Positions 35,585 through 48,529 of a DNA stretch of 64,000 nt are shown piece by piece; within the stretch, counting starts at the first letter, position 1; each line of letters begins with the position of its first letter. This DNA comes from Homalodisca vitripennis (Eukaryota > Arthropoda > Insecta > Hemiptera > Cicadellidae). The stretch is from contig NC_060215.1 in NCBI RefSeq assembly GCF_021130785.1, positions 121,972,501-122,036,500 of the forward strand, given 5' to 3'. The notes under the pieces are model-generated. The model ran no database searches and was not told where the DNA came from. It saw nothing but the letters and a program-made list of their open reading frames with translations. The position numbers and the translations under genes were made by a program.

Positions 35585-37784
35585 TCATATAGAAGCAATT
35601 ATATCTTTACCTGTACAATTTACATGAGTATACTCACTTCTATTGCCTTCGACGTCGTCGCCATTGTTGTTTGATTGATGTGTTTTTGTAGAGGTGTAGG
35701 TGTTCATATGAATAAGCCAAATTCTTCTTCTAGGAATAAGCAGATAATCGCAAAAAGAAAGCCACAAATGAAGTTTATAAACCTGGAGAATGCAGCTGAA
35801 ACAACAATTAAAATTATTACTAAAGCCTAGCTTAAATGAAATGAAAAATGATGTTATTAAGAAAAACATTCCTCTCATCATCTAAAAAACTTATATATTT
35901 ATGTCAGTAACTACACATAATAAAATTACTTTAAAATTATAATAATTCAAAAATTGTTTTACATAAAACTATCGCCCTTATATAATATATATTATATTTC
36001 CTTTTGTTTTATGGTTGAAAGAATACTCTCAGCAAGAATCTATATCATATGCCAATGTATTAGGCCACGTTAAATGTCTATTGCATATATACAGGAAATT
36101 ACCTCGACAAAAACATGTCTTAAAAGGTACTTATAAGGTTATTGTCAAAAGAATATCTCACTTCCCAGACTTTTCGATGATTGAAATGGTAGTTAATATG
36201 TTTTAATCATACTCCAAGGGCTGTCTTCAAATGTCGATGACAGCACAACAATTTACCTGCTGTATTGATATTAAGTTGAGTTCTATTCATAAAAAGTCTT
36301 GGAGCCCCTTGTGATGCGTAACACGTAGTTCTGACTGTTTCCTTTTGGTGTCCTCATAGTTTCTTATGTATCTCAATCGCTCATCATGTAACCAATCTAA
36401 TATTAAGTAATTTGTGGATACAATTCAGGTTCTTAATGAGGAAACAAAAGAGGATAAAAATATAAATTAGTTCATTGTCTCTATCGGGTTACAAAAAATC
36501 CACTCTTCTCCTTCGTACGTTCTCAATTGCACTGACGTTAAACCACTTGACTTCATAAACAATCTCCCACGTCTTGTGTTCCTGGCTCGGTCATCTGCAG
36601 TAAAAATTGAAACTAAAAAAGAGAAACAGAAAAAGTCATTTATATTAAGACCATTTAGCTAACGCAAAATTATTACTCCTCCCCCTCCCGGCTACGTCAC
36701 TGTTTCTGCTATAGTTATTCTACCTTCGTACGGACCGCTAGCTCTAACTGCTAACAACGGCTGATTTTAAATGTGTGCAGTAAACATGTTTCAGATGTTA
36801 CTACTTAGAATTTACCCGAGCGACTATTCATATTGATGATCGAACTAGTTTGATATGTTTCCACAAAATAATGTTTTGATATGTACATGAAAATGATTGA
36901 AAAAGCCACTACAGATATTTTTATGGAACTTATATTATTACCACCGTACACCGTATGCTTGACAAAAATGTACAAATCCAAGTCTCTCAACATTATTTTT
37001 CCAAATTTTATAAATTATTAAATACATATTAATAATAAAATATTACTATTTAATATAATATAAATATATTAAATATAAATTGATGAATGGTCAAATATTA
37101 TTTTGTCCGTTATAAAAAAAAACGGATTGTCTGACTTTTATGGGATTTGACATTTTGTCTACATTAATGAGGGACATTTTTATTTGTAAACAGTCTATTT
37201 AATGTTTAAACATAATTTGTATCTAATATTTAAAAATATTTTTAAAAGCAATTTAGTTCCCACTATGAACTATTAACGTATTTGATGTGGTATAGACAGC
37301 ACCGCTACAAAAGTTAGATTCTAACAAGATTTAGTTTTCATTTTTGCAGAAATAATTTAAAACCCTGTGAGTCCAATAGTATTATACTCTAAATTAGATA
37401 TTTAAAACTGTGGTTGTTTGGAAGCTCAAAATAATTTGTTTTTCAATTAGAGCAAGAAGATGTGGAAACTCCTCACTGCAGTTAGTTCTAATAGGACATT
37501 TGCACTTGATTCAGATGTGACGATAATAATAATTTATATAAGTATAATTTACTGCAGTAAACAACTGACAAAATAGCTTTACGAATTTCATTTTATAGTA
37601 CTGATTAAGATATTAAAATAATCGTATCCTAATTATCATAGGCACAGTTAATACCACACGTTTGTATGTTTGCATGGTTCGGGTAATAGAAAAGGAGAAA
37701 AACTATTGATAAAATGCAAATTATTCAAACCAACTGCCCATTATAAACTCACCAGCAGAGTAAATTGACTTAAAAATGGTCATA
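35585..37784. other. Unassigned AT-rich stretch
   Basis: No supported feature over about 2.2 kb. The small frames at 35585-35881 (-) and 36015-36206 (+) lack recognisable motifs. Confidence 0.5.
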
Positions 37785-38445
37785 ATCATGAATTGAATTG
37801 TTTGGGTTCATTAATTCATTTGAGATCTCCAGGGAGCTCATTGATTATCTTGAAACTCATTATAGATGACAAGTGTTCGGACATAGTCGTTCTATGCTGT
37901 TCAGTTCTGAAATTGTCCCGTCTTTGGTCTTGTATTTGTGGACGTACATGCCTTGAACCAATTCGTACTAGAATCTGCATTAATGGATTGCATCTGGAAT
38001 TCAGAGGCTGGCTAATGTCATAAATCTAAGCTCCTCGAAGGCAATATTACACGACTCTCTGGTTTTAATTTCGAAACTATTCTGACAGCTTTCTATTGAG
38101 CTATACGTACTATATAATAGTTGAAAAGCTATCCCATAGTCTAATACCGTAGGCTAAATGTGGATATTCTAGGCCAAAAAAGACTGGTTTCAGTACATCC
38201 AACGAGTGGAATTTTGATAGATTGCGTAAGACATAAATCTCTGAGATAACCTTGAGCAAACGCTGTCTACTTGATCGCTGCAGGTCAGTTCCCGGTCCAG
38301 GTACATCCCCAGAAACTCGGAGTTTCGGCTACATCTAGCATAGCTTCTTCCGCCATTACAATCGGTCAGTATTCGTCTTATTGTTGACGAAACAAAAGTC
38401 GATTACGTTAGTTTTAGCGAAGTTTGTTTTCAGGATGGGTAACAC
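37785..38445 (-). mobile_element. LINE family A, 5'-truncated copy C
   Basis: Minus-strand frames give SEIYVLRNLSKFHSLDVLKP near 38165-38230, YPHLAYGIRLWDSFST near 38115-38165, and then INELPGDLK near 37810-37840. These align with the C-terminal RT region of copies A (10735-11240) and B (49450-49950). Several frameshifts, and no 3' UTR is retained beyond 37785. Confidence 0.8.
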
Positions 38446-39813
38446 ACTGTGGGTAGGAGCCGCCTCCTGTCGAGATCGCATGAGGAGGTATAGCGGGCTT
38501 TATCTCAGTCATTTTACCTTGAAAGAAGGGGAATCAACTTCCAGTCAAAGCCGGCAGACGAAGTCATACTAACTCATGTTTAGGCTTTAAAAATCCATTA
38601 AGACAACACCACTTACTACAATAATCCTCCGCAATGAAATATACCCATCGACCAGCACCGTTTACCCAATTATCTCGACATTAGCCGTTAATGATGTGCC
38701 GCTCCTCGACATCAATTCGTTGACCTAGATTCAAGTAATTTACGTATTTTTATTTACCCAGTGTAGGTTCTGAAGTCAGGCAAAATAGTTAGACGTGAAC
38801 TCTCATGGAATAAATAAAATGTTTATTATGTAGAGATAGTAAATTTGATTCTCATGTTGGCACCGCTTGGTAGAATAATTTTGGAAGTCCGTTACGTATT
38901 AACACGCTAGTCCATAATACGAATATTTTCCAATGGCCTTTGACTGCCTCTAACTGATCATAATGTATTTTACTTGATGCTCATAAAGATTGTTATTTGT
39001 TTATATACTGTTTGCAGCTATAATGTTACTTAGTTTGTTCATCGTTTCAAAACATAGTTTACCCATTATTAATAAATAAATTTGAGCTGGCAGTTGTCAG
39101 ATGAAACATGGTTAGCTGGGAAGAGGCAGGTAGTTATGAGTTGTGTTTCTTGTATCTATTTGGTACTGCTGTTTGAAATAATTAAATATGTGCCTTTCAC
39201 CAGTAGAATACACATGTTATGAAGAGAACATTTAAAATATAAACTGTCTTGCCTCGTTTCAAGATAAACAGAACGACTTCTTTAAATAAGTGTTATATTT
39301 TGCAAATAACATAATGGAAGATTTAATTTTTTATTATTATGACCATTATTATGATTTGAACTAAAAATATATTCAATTATTTGATAATCTAGTACCGTAT
39401 CTCTAAAAATCAATTAATTACTCCTTTGATGTGTTTTGCAACTAAACCTGGTATTTCGCAAGTGTTATATATTTCGATCGTGTTATCTTTTACAACTGAA
39501 ACAACAGTTCATAAATGTTGGGTGGTTATTACATAAAACTCCGGTAAATATGACCTTCAAACGCTAGATATAAGACGTTAAGAGAAGGGCAGCAATGAAA
39601 TAAATGAATGAAAATGTAATACTAATGTACCGATTGTATTAAATAATAATTCTGGGGTAACTGGATTACCGGTGGAAGGAGTAGGCCCAGAAGAATGATA
39701 AGGACTGGACTGTACAAAAGAGGCTGCTATCGGCGAGGCGCGCATCGCAGATGGCAGTGTTTGATAACGAAATTGAGTGGTGGGGTGAGGTAGACGTACC
39801 GTACCTCCGTCTC
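38446..39813. other. Unassigned stretch
   Basis: AT-rich. GC rises from 39660 toward the candidate exon at 39814. No coding domain. Confidence 0.45.
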
Positions 39814-39894
39814 AGTTCATCGGAAGTGATTGTAACGAATAGAGTTAATAGTGCTTAGAGTAAATCATTTTGCTAATCGTCATCGAACCTGCGG
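39814..39894 (+). promoter_or_regulatory. Candidate transcription start and noncoding first exon
   Basis: A TCAGTT initiator (A at 39814) follows a locally GC-richer segment (39725-39813). The sequence then runs 81 bp without an ATG to GAACCTGCGG/GTAAGTGA, a near-consensus donor at 39894/39895. The layout fits a 5' UTR exon of a host gene transcribed rightward into intronic AT-rich DNA. No downstream coding exon is identified in the window. Confidence 0.3.
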
Positions 39895-41429
39895 GTAAGT
39901 GAAACTTTTAACCAGAGTCCAGTCGATATACATTCTTAGTTATTTTGAATAATTTTGGGGAAAGAAATATTGTAAAAATTAAATTTAAGGGGAATTTAGG
40001 AACTTGTCCTTTGATCTGTACAATATAAAAACTTGTTGGTGCAGTGAGCACATGTATATAAAATTTTATGTAAAAATACTAAAAGAGTTTTGTGGTTGTT
40101 ACAGATGCTTTCAGCAATTTTTTTGATTTATTAAATCTCTAACAATGAAGAATTTTTTGATTTTAAATCTCTAACGCTGAAGAATAATTTTTAAAGTAAA
40201 GTAAAGAAAATTAGTAACAAAATAAAAATTGAATTTTGAAGATAAATTAAAGTGAAGAATTGCCAGATCAGATTAGAGAGTGAATGTTTAAATTTTGAAA
40301 ATAGAATAAAAGACAAGCTGTAAGAAATTTGTACATTTTAAGAGTGAAGAATATATTACAAGTTTGAATTTAAAAGTCATTTTTTAATTTTATTTCGATT
40401 CGTATTTTTCACATGGCAAGAAGAAGAGCTGATCTTGTATTTGTAGAAACTTACCATATCCAAGTGGTGTTCCAATTTTGAATTTTCTTGGGCACCCCAA
40501 AAATTATACATGCAAATAAATATTATAAATAAAATCGTCATATAAATATTATATCCGCAAATATTTTTGGAAGTATAAAGTGTAAAAAAGATATTTTTCG
40601 TGGTTCCTGATGTTGTGTATAGTTCAAAAGGTTATGTTAGCAGCAGAGTTTTTTGAACGATTTTACTATAGATATGCTTTTATTAATATTGAATTACTGA
40701 TGTAATCAAAATTTAAAATTTTTTATATTCACTACGTCTTTGATTGTATTAATATCGGCACCTGTAGAGCCAATGATTCATTTACTAGAATAATATGTTC
40801 AAATCTGTTGTGGATAATTATTAAACAGTCACTCTTTAGATTTAGAGTACGTTATTTCGGCGTAACCATCTGTTACCAACAGTTACAGATACATTTACGT
40901 CATTTACTACATCAAGTTTTCCGTGATGTTTACATATTTGGCACTATGGTGATTCCCTTAATGTTTACATAAATATTATTGACTAAGAGTAACGTTGGTT
41001 CGTCACCTTTCTCTATTCGAATATTTTTTATGAAGTATGATTTTGCGAGAGTGATCAAGCAAGCCTATATAAATCAGAAGGGGTGAAGGGTTTTCAGCGC
41101 GACGTCTGCGGGAATGACCTGCTAATGAACAGCTGATCTTAGTGTGACGTGCAGTGGACGATGATGTGGTTTTTGGTTGCCGCGCCGCCGTCACGTTTTT
41201 TTTGTTTTGCTAAACTCTGAGTCACTGGGTCACGGTGCTGTTCACTTGACCTGTTTGTTCTACTCCTCTTTTACTGTAATTGTAAAACTTTTAGAGTTCT
41301 CAGTTTGTTTATGGTTGAGAGGGCACACAGATTATCTACAGGGTGCACGTTTGGGCTCCGCTTTGAATATAGATTTTACGAAATAAACCGTATGGAGTAT
41401 GGAAGGACACGAAATACCGTATCGAAAGA
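39895..41429. other. Unassigned stretch, possible intron
   Basis: AT-rich. A TATATAAAT at 41064-41072 lies about 30 bp before TTTTCAGCGCG near 41091, a possible TATA promoter without a recognised transcript. Confidence 0.35.
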
Positions 41430-42490
41430 GTTATCGCACAAACGTATGGTCTGTCATTTGACCTATTGACCTCAAATACAATAGAGTTCTTGCTAGGACC
41501 TATAGGAACATATACAAGGCTTGAATATTTGAAAACGAGACAATCGTCAGTTCGCGGGGCACAGCTGATAAGCGGGTAAACAACGCACTGATTATCTCCT
41601 CAGGTACTGATAAGTCCGTAGATATCAAAATAACATCGTTTAGTCCAGGAGTCTGGTCACAACTGTCATTTAAAATGGATCGAGTGAAAATCGTTTACTG
41701 GGATAATTTTCAGGGCAAAGATTGAGCACGTGGTGTGATTAAGTTTCTAGTTAAACTTTAAAAATTCAGTTATCTATTGTTTGAATATGTTGAATAAAGT
41801 GTTTGGTGACTCCACTACGTCGTGGGTGCGTGTTTTAGAATAGTATAAACGGTTTCAGAATGGCCGAGAAGAGGTAGAATATGACGAGCATCCCCGTTAC
41901 GCTTGCATTTCAACTACCGACGAAAGAACTTAAAAATAGCCAAATCGTGAGAAAATATCGTCGGTTACCCACCTGAGCTATTGCTAATCAAGTCAACATC
42001 TATAAAGATACCGTGAGACAGATTCAACCAAGAACAAAATCGACTGAAGGGAACTCATTTTCAAATAAGGAGGTGAAACAGAACAATTTTTGAAGGCGCT
42101 CTCAAAAGATGATTTCCAGTAGTGTTTCAACCAGTGGAAAATACGAATGCAGCCATGTATAGAGAGGGGAGGAAAGTGCGTTGAAGGGGACAGATAGGAG
42201 GTAACGTAAAACAAAAAGTCTCGATTTCAAATAGCCGCACCTCCTATACCAAGTTTTAAATCCCTAGAACATCTATTTAAAGAGTTATCACAGAGGTAGA
42301 CATCCAGGCTGACGGAGTGTCTTTTGATTTGTTTACTTCAAAATCAATATAGTTTTTACTTGGACCAAGAGAAACTTAAGTATCACTTTTCTAAAGTCTA
42401 GACCTTTTAAGTCATCAGTTATCTTATAGACGGATGGACTTCCCTTTGACCCTAAAACCAATAGAGTTCTTTCTTGGATTCTGACGCCAT
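41430..42490 (+). repeat. Degenerate repeat block around the second mariner relic
   Basis: The motif GACCTCAAATACAATAGAGTTCTT (first at 41467) recurs in diverged form at about 42342 and 42461. AAAGAGTTATC recurs at 41425 and 42279. These flank the mariner remnant at 41810-42200, suggesting that it inserted into, or formed part of, a repeated block. Confidence 0.5.
41810..42200 (+). pseudogene. Mariner-like transposase relic, N- and C-terminal ends only
   Basis: YKRFQNGREEVEYDEHPR (41849-41905), then STTDERT and ANQVNIYKDTVRQI near 41970-42025, match the two helix-turn-helix parts of a mariner DNA-binding domain (F.RF..GRE.VED..RPGR, A..LNIS..TVR.I). Almost directly afterwards FLKALSKDDFQ.CFNQWKIR and MQPCIERGGKCVEGD (42090-42190) match the extreme C-terminus (W..R...CI...G.YFEGD). 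The catalytic middle is missing, so this is an internally deleted copy. It belongs to a different mariner lineage from the 2755-3400 relic, judging by its C-terminus. Confidence 0.82.
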
Positions 42491-42895
42491 AAAACACCAG
42501 TTTCGCTTTATTTCGGCCCTTTTCTAGAAAAAGGAACGAAATCTTCGCTAGCCGTAGCTTGCTAACAAAGCGTTCGCGGGCGTAAGTTTATATGAACTGT
42601 TTCCATTATTGGTGGGAGGAAACCATCTGAGAATGTTGTCGGGTTACTCGTGGGACCCTGCATAACGGCTTAATCAGGTTGGAGTCTAAGGGTATGCGTA
42701 CTGAACAGTGTTGCTATATCTTGTCGTACGATCTAATATTTCAGAAAACTATACGAGTAGAATAATTAATAGGAAATTAAAAATGTAAGAACAAAGTCCG
42801 CATACACGTTCATACATGTTGAAGGTTAGGAAAAAATCCCCTTCAACACCTAGCTTTATCTGTCCTTTCGCCAGTGAGTGGGGATTGTAGTTTTA
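42491..42895. other. Unassigned spacer
   Basis: No feature recognised. Confidence 0.4.
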
Positions 42896-43198
42896 TAATT
42901 TGATTTTACACACACCAACTCCAGCGAGAACTACACAGTTAAACCTCTCACCACACTTACATAAATCTGTTAATTCTATCCTTATTTGTATATTATAATC
43001 TGATATTACACACACGGACTCCAGCGAGAACTGCACAGTTAAACCTCTCTCCACACTTACATAAATCTGTTAATTCTATCCTTATTTGTATATTATAATC
43101 TGATATTAGACACACGGACTCCAGCGAGAACTGCACAGTTAAACCTCTCTCCACACTTATATAAATCTGTTAATTCAGTCCGTATTTGTATATTGCTC
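42896..43198 (+). repeat. 100-bp tandem repeat, three units
   Basis: ACTCCAGCGAGAACTGCACA occurs at 42918 (one change), 43018 and 43118, exactly 100 bp apart. Each unit continues GTTAAACCTCTC(T/A)CCACACTTA. Units 2 and 3 are nearly identical and unit 1 differs more. Confidence 0.95.
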
Positions 43199-43741
43199 CT
43201 TACAAAGTTCAGGTCTATCGATTTAGGTACAAAATAATTTTTAAATTAAATATATGAAATTTTTACCATGTATCCCAGAACTGCAGGTGGCCCTGGTGTA
43301 GTGGGGAGAGTTAGAGCGCGAGAATGGATATACATTCTATTGAATGTCACTGATTATAGCGCTGAATTGGAACAGGTCGACTCTAACGTTAAGTTATTCT
43401 ACAGTGTTGGAACTGCGACGCACTCCATATCTTCATCAAGTAGTATTTTATCGAAGCTCTCCTATCAAAATCTGCTGTGATGGTCTTTCCGCCAACCACA
43501 CATCCCTTAAAAAGCGCCCTTTCATTGTGTACCTAAATAACATTATTTTTAAATGCTTTGTAATTGCCTTTTAAATGTGGGTGAAAAAAGGCCAATATGG
43601 TGAAAGTATCTCATTCGATCCTGAGTCTGAGGTGAAAGAGAGTGTAAACATTCCTCCGTATTACATCCTGGACCCACTCCGTCCAGCCAGTCTCTGACCC
43701 ACTTACCACCTCTTTCCAATTTAAAGTAAGTAACATTAACA
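43199..43741. other. Unassigned spacer
   Basis: Short overlapping frames at 43268-43574 show no motif. GC-richer from 43600 to 43710. Confidence 0.4.
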
Positions 43742-45430
43742 ATGATGTTAATGCTGCTAATTCTAGTAAGTTTTCTAATAATTCAAACTTGGGTATTTTT
43801 TGAACCTATGGTGATAAATGAAGACTATGATATCATAACTTATATAGTTTTTAAAATTTTATTTTTAAACTTTAAATGTCTAAAAGATAAAACTTCAGTT
43901 TTAGAGAGTGTCTTACTAATTTCAAACATTTCCATAATATGTCTTGCTGAACATTGGTTGAAACTCAAAGATATAGATTTTGCCGTCCTTGTCCTACTGT
44001 GCAAGTGCTTACAGTAGAGAAAATCGTATTAGAGGAGGATCAGCAATATTTTTATTGAATAAATACGAATCAAGAATGTGTAACCTAAGTTCAATTAGGA
44101 TCTAGGTTTTGAAGCAGCTACGGTGTTCATAGACATGCTGAAAACTGTTTTAGTTTCATTATATCACTCATCCAACGGTAATATTAAATTTCCAAATATT
44201 TTAGAGCCTGTAACAAATCTTAGGTCAGTATAAATGCTACAATATCTTAGTGAGGGTATAGCATAGTTGATGTGATAAAAAAATAAAAAAACGTTACGAC
44301 ACTATTATTAAGTGTAACTTGTAAGTTTACTGTGAAGAAAAAAGGATTCAAATGAGGTGCTCATTGGCGATTTCTCAACAATTACATTCTCAGTCAAGCA
44401 CTATTTACCCAAAAAGTATAGCAGCATTGGCCTTGAGTTTGGCTGCTTGTGATTGGTCAAAGATATAAATAGTCAATCTAGAAAGTAAGTGCTCAGAAAC
44501 AATATTTATAGCTGTTTTCAATTTGATAACTAATAATATTGATGACTATAAACATTTTTTTAGTGAGTTGTCTCCCATGAAACAAATACTTCAATTTTTG
44601 AACTCTTTGTTAAAGCATCTGAGAAATCAAAATAAATCATCAATTAAAACACCTATGTAGAATTTTAAAAATAGTTTAAGAAGTCTATGCAAGAAGCCAA
44701 ACTTTAAAAAAATATAGAACACATTGAATGTAGCATAAATATATATAAAGCTGCGTGGGAGTTCATAAAACAGAATGACACCAACAAGGAAATTTTTAAA
44801 CCGGAATTAATCCAAATGAATTCATTATGCATTTTATTGATTCAATAAATGAGATACAAAGTAGCTAGTTCTAAAATACGTTTCCTTTAGCGAACTATTA
44901 AATAAAAATTTAACTATTAAAACTAAAGATTTGAATGACTTTCAATAAAAACAAAAGATGTGTTGAATTCTATCGAAAGAATGAGTAAATCAGAAAGTTG
45001 TGATGTTAACTATATGTCAAATAATTTGTTAAAGAATACAATTTTAAGTTTGTTAGGACCTTTAACAAAAGGCATAAATGGTATCTTATAGGAGGGAGTG
45101 TGTCCAGATGTCATTAAGATTACATGAGTTAGTCCTACATATAAGAAAGGACCTAAAGATCAACCACAATGCTACCGACCTATATATCAATCATTCCAGT
45201 GATAGGTAAATTATTAGAAATCCTAGTCCACGAACAAGTTGTTACATTTGTATAACCTAGTACTTTGCTTAATTCGTGTCAATTAGGCTTTATAAAGGGG
45301 AGGGTACACAATAAAAGCCCCTCCCCCTTGCCTTAGATACATTAGGAAGACAAGTTTTTTTAGGTTTTGAAAGGAAACCCTTTGTTCAGCGAATGAGCTT
45401 TTGTAACTTGAGAAAAACTTTTCATTGTGT
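43742..45430 (+). mobile_element. Non-LTR retrotransposon, family G, strongly decayed
   Basis: The frame 43742-44017 has NFKCLKDKTSVLESVLLISN followed by IICLAEHWLKLKD, the start of a LINE endonuclease. CRENRIRGGSAIFLLNKYES follows near 44010-44070. RT finger blocks appear at 45000-45200 (YMSNNLLKNTILSLLGPLTK, then VSPTYKKGPKDQPQCYRPIY). YKKG...YRP is diagnostic. No YxDD box was found, and multiple stops show that the copy is old. The 3' end is unclear. Confidence 0.72.
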
Positions 45431-47040
45431 AGATGGCAATATTCTAATATAAAACTTATATTCTATGGTTTTCAAGGTACTTTCCTGAATTTTTTCTAAT
45501 CTGATTTCAGAATTTTAGGAAAATTATTATATTTTACTTATAGTAATAATAATAAGATTGCAATTTTAGGTACCTACAATTATTATTTTTTATACACATT
45601 TTGAGTCAATCGAAAGCTCTTATACTTGAAATGTACATTTTGTGGATTTTAAATACTTCCGACAACAAAAATCTACGTCTCCAGGATTTCTAAGTTCCAA
45701 TGTTATTCTTATGAGAGTACGGTCATTTAGTTCAAAACAAGGTTTCACTCAAACGCACGTGTTACTCAGGCTGTCCTTCTCAATCTATTACCAAACTTAA
45801 TATCAGGCAAATAGTTGAACGTATTCATGATTTAAAAAGCAAAACAAGTGACCGATACCTGCTAAGTTTATTCTCATTATTATTATTATGAAAATCAATA
45901 GTATGACTCAATTTAACAAGTTCTTCTTAATTTGTTGGTATCGAACTCCAGTTACACTATTATTGAGCCCCTACATGTGTATTCGTCACCTTCAGTTTTT
46001 GGAGGTTGTTATTATTTTATTAAGGTAATCTTTACATGTACAACAACGTAATTTATGCATCTTTTGGCGAGTTCTAAGATAAAGTTGCTTTTGTAAAATT
46101 TACAAACTTGTTTTAAGCTACCATTAACTCTGAGAGTAAATAAGAAATATTTATGTTCCAATCAAAATTTAAACCCATGTTCTGAGGTAATAAATTAAGT
46201 ACATTGTCGGATTTCATCGTCATTATACAATATGATCATGAGATACTTAATGAATAAAGAGCTAACGTGCTTTAAAGTCTTTGTTTAGAAATATTATATC
46301 ATGATTTCAGTCCATCTGAAAAACCATGATAATGTATATGTAGTTTACCTTTAATTTGAAAAGTAAACTAAAACTAAAAAGATTTAATAAACATAATTTT
46401 TTAAATAGATAGACGGCTAAAGTATTTACGTGCCAATCTTTTATGTACATTTTGTACAAATTAGACACAAATTGCCATGGAATTTGCGGATAAAAAGGCT
46501 TTAATGGACGAGGTAAATATATTACTCGGTTTTGTACAAATAAAAATATATTTACGCAAAGTGCTCTTTCAATACGTCAAACAAATCATTGATGGAATAT
46601 TAAGTCCATATATATTGATGATTCAATTCGCTTGTGAGGGTCACCCATAGTTCTACCACAGTAAACTAATATTTTCTACGTAAAAAGTAGAATGGGACTA
46701 AAAATATATATTGTATCTGAAATTGCGTAAAAGTCTACTGAATTGTGCAATGGACCTTATATAGTGCTCTGTGCGTGTTAGTATACGTTCATAAATATTA
46801 TACAGTATGGCTACCGGAGTACTTAATATTCGTCAATAAATAACAAATATATATTAAATCTCATAAGAAGATATAAAACGTAACAATGCCATTAACTTTA
46901 TGTATTTTGTATTTATATTTTACATTGAATATTTAGATACAACTGAGTATTCATCACATAATGAATAAAAAAACGTTTAGTATATCGTACTACCTGAGTA
47001 GAAACAACAACAGAGTTAAAGTGAAAACTATTGATACGGA
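45431..47040. other. Unassigned AT-rich stretch upstream of the receptor pseudogene
   Basis: No promoter or upstream exon could be supported. Confidence 0.45.
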
Positions 47041-48227
47041 ATGTTTACTCTCTCAAGAAAAGGTTTATTCTTTTGTCAAATAATAATGCGTTTCCCACTG
47101 AAATACACGCCACAAGCGTCAGCAGACTCAAGACTCGTATTTTCCCAAGCGGTGTTCTGGTGGGGTTTGACGATGGCTATATTAGAAACAGGGTTACTGA
47201 GTACTGCCTTTTACATAAAATTATTGAAAGGGTTCGTATTTTTTTCAGATACCAACACGAGTCACTTTGCTACGACCATACTCATTATCACTGCAATGTT
47301 GACGGAAGTAGTCATGTTCTACAGCTGTGCCAGGAAGTACTCAAAGTTTCTTGACGTCTGTAACACTCTGGAGAGATTTGACCGCAGTCTGCAACTGGCG
47401 CCACCTGCGTGTGGCATGACAGTGAAGTTCACTACAATAATTTTTATTATGGCAGCTTTTCCTAAAATGCTTTTCTTATTCAAATATATGTCAAATTACG
47501 ATTGATAAAAGATCACAGAAAGATCATCCTAAGTATTATATCACTTGTTTGCTTTATCATTTCGAACTGCAAACAGATCTGTATGTTGGTCCAATTTCGT
47601 GAAGTCGCTCAATCTATTTCGAAGATATTCAGACTAGTTAATGCTAGAATCAGACAAGAGTTGATTATCCAGAGTTATAGACAATCAGTGCGACTCCGGA
47701 ACTCACGATACATCAATCACAGACAAGACGGTACCTCCAATACTAAGATGAAGTCATACATGAGTGCCTACCAAATGCTGCGTGATGCTATAGACCAGGC
47801 AAATGCATTCTACTGTGACCTCCTAATGAGTTCAGTCTTCTATAAATTTGTACACCTCACCATATCACTTTACGCATTCTTCTTGTTCCTTATGCCTCTA
47901 TGTCTATTGGACCTCATTAGATCCGGGATTATGTCATTGTGTCACATCTGTCACCTGTTGCTGGTCGTATTCTCGATCACTGACGTCATTCAAGCGGTGG
48001 ATGATACGGCACCAATGATCTGAAAGCTGATCAACGAGTATTTGGATGACAGACTAAAGAGACAACTGGAATCATTTGTGCAGCAGCTGGAAGTTCAAAA
48101 ATTTGAGTTTTCTGCAAGAGGATATTTTAAGATCAGCAGGAAATTGTGAATTACAATGGCAGCAAGAGTGGCCACTTATCTGGTAGTTCTAATTCAATTT
48201 CAGACACAGTTTAAGGGTGGCAAATAA
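47041..48227 (+). pseudogene. Insect gustatory receptor-like (7tm_7) pseudogene
   Basis: About 395 codons over one continuous stretch encode alternating hydrophobic segments as in insect gustatory receptors, ligand-gated cation channels of sensory neurons. The decisive evidence is the end: KFEFSARGYFKISRKL followed by AARVATYLVVLIQFQ, the family signature TYhhhhhQF in the last membrane helix. Membrane segments appear near residues 35-60, 75-105, 130-150, 165-185, 265-290 and 295-315. Lesions are a frameshift near 47500 (frame 47041-47505 to frame 47502-48023), a TGA at 48021-48023 and a TGA at 48147-48149 just before the signature; TAA ends it at 48225. Gustatory receptor genes usually have an intron shortly before this last segment, but none is seen. 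The ATG at 47041 is the first after an in-frame TGA at 47032. Confidence 0.85.
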
Positions 48228-48529
48228 CATTGTTCTTGTTTCGGTTATACAAATACATTAATTAATTTACCCTATATTGTAATAATAGTGCTTAATATGC
48301 GGGGAGACTCTGTCCGGAATCGATGTATGTATTTAGAATCAGTAGCGTGTTTATGCTAAAATTGGTTTAGGTATGGTTTGGTTATTAACATTTTATTTAG
48401 GTATCATGCCAAACTGAAGTAGTTTCTCATAACTATGGTGTACGATTTTATAATATCTAACGTTTAACTGTTCAAACAACATCTAACTTTATTTTTTATT
48501 CATTAATCTGAAAAATATTAATAATCTGA
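48228..48529. other. Spacer between receptor pseudogene and LINE copy B
   Basis: AT-rich, nothing recognised. Confidence 0.45.

Noticed and set aside
41177..41386. Small membrane protein after a TATA-like box
   Set aside because: TTG start, no homologue, and an overlapping minus-strand frame of equal quality. Not supportable.
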